Origin: Haliclystus octoradiatus
Lineage: Eukaryota > Cnidaria > Staurozoa > Stauromedusae > Haliclystidae
Length of the DNA: 64,000 nucleotides
NCBI GenBank assembly: GCA_916610825.1
Contig: OU744449.1
Location: forward strand, 18,817,344 to 18,881,343
Direction of reading: 5' to 3'
The notes below the pieces were generated by a model. The model saw only the letters and a list, made by a program, of their open reading frames with translations. It was not told the origin of the DNA and did not search any database. This document shows, one piece after another, positions 57,201 to 64,000 of the stretch. A program made the translations under genes and the position numbers. Each line of letters opens with the position of its first letter. Position 1 is the first letter of the stretch.

Positions 57201-60200
57201 GTTGTATACCATAAAATAGCTGTCCATCCCTATGCGACTATCATTTGGAATTACCCTTTCGAGCGTTACTAATGAATTAATGTCTCTATTTACTTACTAT
57301 CAGGTCTTTAGTTGACCATGTTTCATTAACAATATCCCAATAACGACACACTGGTGCAAATATATTGATGGTAAGATTTAATGGCTTCTCTATCTCAATG
57401 AGATCGTACGTGTATCGATTCTCAACATATATAGGGTCTGGAGTTGTTCCAGAATATTTGACAGCAATAAATAATGTATCATTGACGCCATCATTACCAT
57501 ATTTCATTGACCTAAAATTATTCACTACCATTGTCACCGGATCAATAAAGCGATAGAACTGATTGGATGGTAATCGCATTGATGATGACGATGTATTATT
57601 ATTACTCAAATGGATTGACGAGACGTTTACCATCATGTCATACTCAGTAAATGATGGAGCCCTGCCATATTGCAAGTAAATGGTAAAAGACGTGTTGAAG
57701 TCGTCTGTCGTTGCGAATCGTAGTAGTATCGGATCGTCAGGGTTTTTCAACTTCTGTTGTAATACTATCAATTCACCAGGGTAATACAGTTGCGCTTTCA
57801 GATTGACTATTTTACTCGCATCATTCATAATTGTAACTTCTATTGGTGCATCCAAATTGTTAATAGGGATTTTTACAAAGTCTTGATCATGAATCTCCAG
57901 TGAAGATACTTTTGTGCCAAGTTCTGATGAAGCAAAAATATCCCATGTGAACGGGTTATTGCCAAAGAGGGACGTCTAAAGTAAGTGTGGAAATCAAAAG
58001 ACACAAATTATTTCTTATACTTCTCCGTCAGCCCTTAACATTGGTCAAAATGAAAATAAATACTTACAGCTGCGCCAATTGCACCCATGTTTTTGTCACC
58101 AAATGCAGCAAGAAGAGTTTTAAGACTTGGCATTTTGTAGCCAGAATCATCACTAGTTGAACTATCTGATACAGTAATATTTCCCATCTCGTATAGATTC
58201 AGTTTGATAATACTTCCTTCGAATGACTTTGTCTTGGTCGAAACAATCCGCTCACCAACAACTCGGATTGTGAATGTTACTTTACTCAATTTCTCCAAGG
58301 ATACAAGGCAGTTGATAGTAACTATTCTGGAGTTATTCACCTGTTAAACAGGAACAGATAATGGAAAATATTATTAACCTGAATAGCTGGATGTTGTCAT
58401 ATTCTCTATACCATTGGTGATGGAAAAATCCAATACTTATTCAAAGCAAAATGCATGTTTTGCATTAGGATATTTACATACGATATTTACATTTCAAAAT
58501 TGAGTAGACACCACGATATAACAGACCGTTGTAAATAGTATACATTCTGATTGACTAAGCTCCTCAATCCATATATTATGACTAATATATTTCTGAGAAT
58601 TTGAAGCAGAAATAAATCCGTGGATGCTGCATTTTAAGGAACTAGCAAATATATAAACACATAACTAAACGTCACAATGGAATGTGGAATATATTCAATA
58701 CAAAAGAGATCAAGGGGAGGTTTAAAAGAGGTGAGGAGACACTTTTGAATGAGATCATAGACGATTGCTCTCTATTGTCCTACTGCCCTATATGTCTTAT
58801 ATGGCTTCCGGGCTAGCTTGCCCGAGTGGCAATATACATATAAACACAGTCTGATGGGCCAGCATGGTCATCGCCTCATCTACGCAAGCAGACCAAATAG
58901 ATAACATTCAATGATTATTTTTAATAAATCTAATATTTTAGATAAAAACATTAAGATGAAATTGAGCAGTAACTTATTATTTTTTATTTCGCTGGAAAAC
59001 TTGAAAACATGGAAATGAAATTGATAAGAGGTTCGTAAAGTGAGGCCAACCCGGTGACTTCTGTCGGGCTGAAAGTGGGATGAAATCGCCATATAACAGG
59101 CGACACAAGCAATCAGTCTCGCAGTCACCCCGATTTGCCCGACTCATAACGTCTTAAGGCGCTTAGTACAACAGATTTAAGACAAGATTGTATTTTTTAT
59201 GAGTCGACCATATTATTGTCTGCCAATGACCAATAGCCAACTCGGCGGACCTATATGACCTCTATGACCGTCAATTCCTTTTTCATATTATTAATTATGT
59301 AAATTGTGGAAGTTAATAACAGTAGGGTCCATCTTACAAGAATAAAAAACGTATCTGCAGAAGGTTTAGATCCTTTTTGATACAATAATAATATTTCGTG
59401 TACATTGTTAGACCGCACATTCGCTTCGTCAATTTGAATTCAATGAGATAGCTGATATTTACTTACAAGTTGCTGAGAAGCGAAGTCCAAGACACCATTC
59501 ACTAATGAATAAATATATTCTGTTGTAATTAAGAATGTCTATATATCCACGCTAATAACAAGTTTCAATCAAATTTAATTATAACAGATGTTAGAAAAAA
59601 TGTATGAGCTACTAGATAGATCACTCTCATGTCACAATCTCAGTAGCTGCTGTGTACAAAGGGTATAGATTATCAGTAGCGCATTACATATAACTTAAAT
59701 AAGTGAGGAAAGGCAAGGAAGTAGTAATATTTTCACGTTTAACGGAATATTGAAAAAACGTTTCAAGAAATAACAATGTCATAATTGAGAAATATTACTT
59801 CTTTAGAGATATTTTATCAACAAAATCAATAGTTTACACAATACTATTTTATTCAAAACAAAACATTTTTATGTGAATCACACCACACTGTCAAGTTAGC
59901 CTGCCTGATAATTGCCAATCACTCGATCATCATTTTAGGTTAGATCAAAATTTTACAGACGAGAGGAGGGAAAACTTGTCATAGGCTATGAGCACTTATG
60001 TGACTTCATACATACATGTGCCATATTTTGGGCCAGGAAGAAACTATCATGAATCATACATGAGCAAACGACAGAATTTTTTGCACCACAAATATGTTTT
60101 TGTCTGACGTGTGTTTCCGCGTTCTGAAGCAGTCTTTTCAAGGGCGGCTAAACGGAATCGACTTTCTCAAGATTTTTCTAGAACAACTCAGACTGAGCTT

Positions 60201-63188
60201 AAAAGGAAGCCATGGAGAGGCCAAACATCGAATGAGTTTGATACATTTCGAACGAAATGGTTCGAAGAGGATCGATAACAAAAATCCTTGGAAAATGTTT
60301 GATTGATATCAAACATAATGTGACAAATAAAAATACACGATGCAACACGTCAGAAAAAATCGAAAGAGTGGCTAAACGACAAGGATTTCTTAAGAATCGC
60401 GGAAATGCTGCTGTCGTTTGCCCAGGGTTTAACGCTTGCCTTCCATTAGTTGAAAACAAACACCGATAAAATCTTATTAGACTAATTTAAATCATTAAAA
60501 CGTTTTTCTTCGTTTTCGTGCTTAGGTATTTTATTTTACCTTCAATTTTCATGTGTTTTAGATAACAAATACATATACAGTAAGCTGTTTGAGCAGGAAA
60601 GTAAACCATATCAGTTAAATACGTTTTCAAAGAATCCAGTTCTTCGAGCATACCTCATATACATGAATGTATCTTGAAGATAGTCATATATTATATAGAT
60701 ATAAATTGCACTGTATAAAACTTCTTACCATCTGCTGTAGCAAGCGGACCTCCAGAAATGGCTTCATTAGCAAGAATGACATTGGAAATCGTACCAAACG
60801 CTCCCTTGACACTTTGATCCAGAGCATTAGCACCGTCTTTTGTTTGATATATTTCTTCAAGAGTTTCACAGTATGAAACTATCTTGAGGGCTAGGTATAC
60901 CTGAGAAAGAGGACATGGAAATTATTATTAAAGGGACAAGATTGACCGGCGACCGCTGCGAGCCCAAGTTGAATTTATGCTTAGCGTAATTCAACCGTCT
61001 CGCTTTGAAACTATTGTTCTACGCAGGCCTAATCTGTTATAAATTCATGTCAACAATATACATTGTGTTCTGAACAATAAACATGCACGTGATCTGAAGT
61101 GCGTAGCGCCTGCCGGTCATTTTTGCTCCTTTAATCGTCTTTCCTCAAAAACTACTGCGTTCTGGTCAGTGGCATACAAACAGAAATTTTACAACGTTCA
61201 ATTTTCATTTAGGTTTTACCCTATTTGAGCACAGTAAACAAAGTGGGAAACATGTGAAGAAATATATGTAATATATAACAGTCTATCTTATATGGATACA
61301 ACCACAGAGGTAGAAGATATAGAGAACCATCCACGTGACCTCCCCTGTCGCCGACCTCCGCTATTTTCTTGGAGGGAAAAACAATAGCATCGTGACGTTT
61401 TGGCAGTTTTGGCGGGAAAATAAATCAAACAAAAGATCAGCTGTTTTGAATGGAGAAAGTTTTACTCCTTTCGAAGACTGGTTAACAACGGCTGAACCCC
61501 CAATGGCAATTATTATTAACTGATTATTTGAAACGTATTTAGGTTTGAACAACATTTTACATGGTATTGTCGTGTGAAAAAAAGCTGAAGGGCCCTGAAG
61601 GTAAATGAAATCGCCGTTAATAATTCGTAATAAAACATACTTTCAACAATTTAATTATTCAAAATTGTCAGCAAATAGCTGTTACCCATAACAACCAAGA
61701 AACAATTGTCTATGCTTGATTTAACACTACCTTTTGTTACAATCTTACGGGATAATATTCCTGTTTCTTCGTCGTGTGAGTAACATCTCCACAAAAACAC
61801 TGATTAAAATTACTTATGCTACAAAAGTTAAAATTCTTTCCCGTAGAAAAATGAATTTATGTCACATGCTTATGGTACAGTGTCTCAATTTTACCAAAAT
61901 TAGACCATGTTGCCTAAGAGAGCATAAAGTAAAAACAATTCGGAAAACTCCATTAACTTGTGCATTAAATTCGAAGATTTTATTCTCCAACAAAATGGCC
62001 GCAGTGGAGACATCTGCCTCCAAAGAGAAGTCACGTGGTGAGCGCTTTAGTACTTATACCTCTATGGATACAGCTAATAAACTTTATATTATAACGAAAA
62101 TGATTCAATCAATTTGATTGGTTTACAGTTTGACACCAAATCACCATAGCAAAACGAGGTTCGAAAGCACAATCTATCTTAAAATTCGAACTTGATAAAA
62201 CGAAAGAGAATTTTCAATTTGATCAGGAAGGTTCAAAAACATTTTATGAGCAAGAAAGTTTTGTAGATATTTGTAAACGTTGTACTAGTTATAATACAAA
62301 ACAATTGGCGCACAGTATCCTATGAGCTATTGATATTTTGCGCACTCGAGTCAAATCAGGAAAAACTCGAAGGCGGACATTACTCGCCGAGCACCAAATA
62401 TCAATAGCTCATAGGAAACTGTGCGCAAATTGCTTAATACGAGATAATCATCAGTGTTACACAAAAAATAACATGATTATTCCATCAGGAATATAACGAA
62501 TGTTTTGATTGGTTGTCTATGTGTTCAATAATGCATTTCATAATATTGCAGTTCATAATTGAGGTTTTAATCTACATGTCTTTTTGAATATCTCATCAAG
62601 TCATCTAGTCATATAATAGTATCACACAGAATCGTAATACTTCATATCAATCCTACAGGTGAAGATTCCATACCAGGCTATCCATTGTAATATATTCCTT
62701 GACAGCTGTAACAGCTTGTAATGCTTCGCCAACTTCCTTGAAATCAGCTAATGAAATAATCGGGGCTTGGAACGCTCTCTTGATAAGTTTGAAAATAACC
62801 TTACAAAGAAAAAGAAAAATATCATTTGATTTACGAGACAAAAATTTCAATCAAGATGTTATGCCATTTTGCATTTAAATTAATAATTGACACATACACG
62901 GTCTCAATAAAATCAAATTGCAATCAAATGAATTAAATAGCGACGAAGTTGGATTCTTACTTCTCTGAACAAGTTTATCCATGCGCTAGTGCCCGTAGTC
63001 TCACTTGAATCAGTTATAAAAGACATGACAGCCATTATACAGTTTGTGATAGATGTTGTTCGATTCAATCCATGATCAATGCATTTAAATACTTCTATTA
63101 TCTGGTCGAGGGCTGTTGGTCTGCCTTCTTCACCTTCTATTCTGACACCTGTAGACATCTCAATGTCAGGTAGTGGGAAAGGGTAAAC
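46598..63188 (-). CDS. Polycystin-1-like receptor-channel protein, 3' part (at least 12 exons)
   Basis: Exons in coding order: 63188-62961, 62799-62674, 60900-60729, 58340-58068, 57975-57298, 55418-55200, 54472-54352, 53054-52892, 52764-52398, 51049-50240, 48554-48365, 48201-46598. All junctions show GT-AG consensus and a continuous frame. The order of domains (extracellular region, GAIN/GPS, TM1, PLAT, several TM, TOP/polycystin domain, six-helix channel) is that of the polycystin-1 / PKD1-like family: large membrane proteins cleaved at GPS that associate with polycystin-2-type channels in sensory membranes and cilia. The 5' part is beyond the window. Which vertebrate PKD1-like protein is closest cannot be decided here. 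Confidence 0.85.
48365..48554 (-). CDS. Polycystin-1-like: start of TOP/polycystin domain
   Basis: FWTWLETVLLPVLF, then FLGDINSKLVNGVRLRQVRVEPG, the conserved opening of the extracellular polycystin domain. Joined in frame to 48201 (CCAG/ATTCT). Confidence 0.85.
50240..51049 (-). CDS. Polycystin-1-like: TM segments after PLAT
   Basis: 270 codons: a TM (SVLTALITVPINVLIVTLF), a cytosolic loop with a Lys run (about seven Lys), then YWAKYIGWVLVFVSVSASSVMVVIYG, LATIMISFSQDVIITQPIKVFML and LVYTFYVFIAMSIAYSL. The YG..FG, S..QD and QP.KV motifs are characteristic of polycystin-1-type proteins. Confidence 0.85.
51230..51720 (+). pseudogene. LINE reverse transcriptase relic in an intron
   Basis: Across changing frames it reads DGDCLSPTLFSLCIIDLSS, then SDDMVLYSND (degenerate catalytic ADD) and SKTKVVYF, the middle of a LINE reverse transcriptase. 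It is antisense to the polycystin-like gene, in the intron upstream of exon 51049. It is related in type to the LINE at 24.4-30.2 kb but shorter and older. Confidence 0.65.
51721..52397. other. Intron, no further feature seen
   Basis: Remainder of the intron between polycystin-like exons 52764-52398 and 51049-50240. Confidence 0.5.
52398..54472 (-). CDS. Polycystin-1-like: PLAT domain and TM2 (three exons)
   Basis: Exons 54472-54352, 53054-52892 and 52764-52398 together encode a full PLAT/LH2 domain: YQITVFTGMRKNAGTDSQVFFIATG, then FVFTTEKDIGELSHIRIWHDNSKGGWYLR, then NVIVTNLQNDKVYNFLCSRWLAVAEDDG. It is followed by RAQRLSCCLVLLMTTMMASAMFY, the next TM. PLAT domains sit in the first cytosolic loop of PKD1-like proteins and bind lipid or regulatory partners. 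Confidence 0.85.
54704..54916 (-). mobile_element. MITE of the same family as 30609-30860
   Basis: Read on the minus strand: ATATGACGGATATACGTGGGCGTGCCA, then AAACTCAAAAA-type repeats (AAGTTTTTGGAAC on the complement). The other end has GGGTAATACCAGCTCTGCATGGG. TTTTGCCT and GTTTGCCT flank it, a likely 8-bp duplication with one mismatch. It lies in an intron of the polycystin-like gene. Confidence 0.5.
55200..55418 (-). CDS. Polycystin-1-like: GPS cleavage site and TM1
   Basis: VDIDATNFEITKCKTYHLSSFGGF contains the HL-S cleavage motif of the GPS, followed by TM1 (FVLLLTVIIILLLYALAMIYA) and a charged stretch (RKSDKKDVEK) entering PLAT. The GPS is split by the intron between this exon and 57975-57298. 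Confidence 0.85.
55718..56082 (+). mobile_element. SINE, full-length copy with target duplication
   Basis: A-box-like TTAGCTCAGTTGGCAGAGC and B box GGTTCAAATACC, followed by the shared body. TAGTCAAGTCACT (55705-55717) before and TAGTCAAGTCGCT (56083-56095) after form a 13-bp duplication with one mismatch. Antisense within an intron of the polycystin-like gene. Confidence 0.85.
56509..57043 (+). mobile_element. hAT transposon 5'-end remnant with BED-type finger exon
   Basis: The first roughly 150 bp are built of GTAATCGTTACT / GTAACGCGTTACT units, the kind of repeated ends seen in many animal hAT elements. At about 56930-57043 a broken exon reads FQCLFCLRKKAIYSTVINN, then in another frame SLKKHTE before GTAAGT, as in the N-terminal BED zinc finger of hAT transposases. 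No transposase body follows within the intron. Confidence 0.5.
57298..57975 (-). CDS. Polycystin-1-like: GAIN-type region, start of GPS
   Basis: 226 codons: SLFGNNPFTWD, SSLEIHDQDFVKIPINNL, APIEVTIMN, then beta-rich sequence with several Asn glycosylation sites, ending LNLTINIFAPVCRYWDIVNETWSTKDLI. CRYWD...W is the first half of the GPS. The usual GC pair after the second Trp is replaced by DL, leaving fewer disulphide Cys. Confidence 0.8.
58068..58340 (-). CDS. Polycystin-1-like: extracellular exon
   Basis: 91 codons of beta-rich extracellular sequence (RIVTINCLVSLEKLSKVTFTIRVVGERI ... MPSLKTLLAAFGDKNMGAIGAA). Joins the GAIN exon in frame; the second half resembles the stretch before NPF.W in other PKD1-like proteins. 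Confidence 0.7.
58341..60728. other. Intron with unclassified sequence
   Basis: No exon found between 60729 and 58340 on the minus strand. Contains the gene-like fragment at 60100-60470, listed separately. Confidence 0.4.
60100..60470 (+). pseudogene. Possible processed gene fragment, unknown
   Basis: Plus-strand frames read FPRSEAVFSRAAKRNRLSQD, then KRKPWRGQTSNEFDTFRTKW, FEEDR and stop. After a shift, NPWKMFD and then NTRCNTSEKIERVAKRQGFL, GNAAVVCPGFNACL follow. The composition is that of a real, charged protein broken by frame changes and lacking introns. I do not recognise the parent gene. Confidence 0.3.
60729..60900 (-). CDS. Polycystin-1-like: extracellular exon
   Basis: 57 codons: VYLALKIVSYCETLEEIYQTKDGANALDQSVKG ... 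LANEAISGGPLATADG, bounded by CTCAG and ATG|GTAAGA. Helical; of the kind found in the region between REJ and GAIN of PKD1-like proteins. Confidence 0.65.
60901..62302. other. Intron, no exon found
   Basis: Plus-strand frames at 61335-61523 and 61734-62117 have no domain; the latter includes an AAAATGGCCGC start context, which I take as chance. Confidence 0.35.
62303..62432. mobile_element. Foldback MITE
   Basis: Arms of about 44 bp (62303-62346 and 62389-62432) are inverted: CAATTGGCGCACAGTATCC, then TATGAGCTATTGATATTT on the left and their near-complement on the right. The loop is only about 42 bp. Confidence 0.7.
62674..62799 (-). CDS. Polycystin-1-like: extracellular exon
   Basis: 42 codons: VIFKLIKRAFQAPIISLADFKEVGEALQAVTAVKEYITMDSL, ending at CCTG|GTATGG. 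Helical repeat-like sequence as in the pre-GAIN region. Confidence 0.6.
62961..63188 (-). CDS. Polycystin-1-like: most 5' exon seen
   Basis: 76 codons: VYPFPLPDIEMSTGVRIEGEEGRPTALDQIIEVFKCIDHGLNRTTSITNCIMAVMSFI ... INLFRE. Acceptor TTATAG, donor GAA|GTAAGA. Upstream exons must lie beyond 64000. Confidence 0.65.
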
Positions 63189-64000
63189 CTATAAGCGAAA
63201 GAAAAGAGCTTTCAATTCAATGTTATTGATCAATCAACGTATAACCCTGAAAGGTCCTTCTCCATTTTTTCGGAGGTCGAATATCGTTTTTCTCACAAAT
63301 AATAATGTTTTGAGAAAGGATTGCACCGGGGATTGGACACAGCATATCGTACTACGGTAGAAAACAATAAGGAGACAATAAAATTGCATTAATCGTGGAT
63401 GGAAAATTGCAGTTGATTCAACCTTTGGATTCAAATGTTCGAAATGTGCAATTTAAAATAATATAAGTCCTAAACGCTATCCCTATGAAATAACAGGTAG
63501 TTTGCAATATTAGTAAGTATTTGCAATCAAACCAATCATGCAATGATTGCAGGAAATATATTTATTTTTATCCACTTCTAAAACTGAAACGTGAGATACT
63601 GCTATCCTTATAGAGAGCTACTATTATTATTCGAAAAAACAAGTAAATATCGATTATAAATCGTCGAATGTTGTTCTAGCAATCTGATTGGCTAATGGTC
63701 ATGTTTGTAACTAACAATGCAGACAATGCTAACAATGGCGGGATATTTGGACGCAATAAAATCAAAACAAGCTAACACTTTCTCTCGTTACCTAAAGTTT
63801 CAAAATAGCTCAAAACAAAGAAAATTGTTCTTTTGGTTTAGAATTAAATTCAGATAGTAATAATAATAATAGTAATGATAATAAGGGAACACGAAGGTTA
63901 CCTACTTGTACAAGTAATGACACACGGGCGAAAAGTATGAAGTACAAAATAAAATATGCAGTAAATACTTTCAACAGTATGTTATTGTGGCATTGAAATA
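63189..64000. other. Intron at window edge
   Basis: No further exon recognised; the polycystin-like gene continues past the window. Confidence 0.4.

Noticed and set aside
61734-62117. 127-codon plus-strand frame with AAAATGGCCGC context
   Set aside because: No domain, no splice context, and its translation is of mixed low-quality composition in an intron.

Overview
The window is a piece of an animal nuclear genome. It is A+T-rich and gene-sparse, coding regions are split by GT-AG introns, and it carries many metazoan-type transposable elements. A polycystin-1-like receptor-channel gene, an F-type lectin exon, a THAP protein and a P2X7-type cysteine-rich domain point to an invertebrate, probably marine (hemichordate, echinoderm, cephalochordate or lophotrochozoan). 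I cannot fix the phylum from the sequence. Exon boundaries below were read by eye from splice consensus and open frame.

Layout. 1-3.7 kb: relics of retroelements and a Polinton-like gene. 3.75-4.09 kb (minus): first exon of a secreted PAN/apple-like protein. 4,275-13,463: a 9.2-kb DNA transposon with matching ends and an 8-bp target duplication; it carries intron-containing zinc-finger and transposase-like genes, and the latter is interrupted by an 836-bp MITE. 14.97-15.88 kb (minus): an intronless rhodopsin-like GPCR. 16.8-18.3 kb: a MITE, a SINE and duplicated repeats. 19,065-22,676: a second DNA transposon with inverted ends, carrying a P2X7-like domain gene and a convergent THAP/zinc-knuckle gene. 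24.4-30.2 kb (minus): a decayed non-LTR retrotransposon, split by a very young internally deleted Gypsy-type LTR element (24,792-26,773). 30.6-32.1 kb: a MITE, a retroelement relic and a tRNA-like sequence. 37.1-41.3 kb (minus): an F-type lectin exon and an upstream secreted PAN/apple-like first exon, possibly one gene, with a 27-bp satellite just upstream of the lectin exon. 46.6-64 kb (minus): the 3' half of a polycystin-1-like gene (GAIN/GPS, PLAT, TM bundle, polycystin channel), whose 5' end lies beyond the window and whose introns hold LINE, SINE, MITE and hAT remnants.

Host genes with good support are the polycystin-1-like gene, the GPCR and the PAN/F-lectin exons: cell-surface or secreted recognition proteins. 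Most other coding sequence is mobile DNA. The most interesting signals are the 9.2-kb transposon with its short relatives, the P2X7-domain/THAP transposon, and the nested LTR insertion with identical LTRs.
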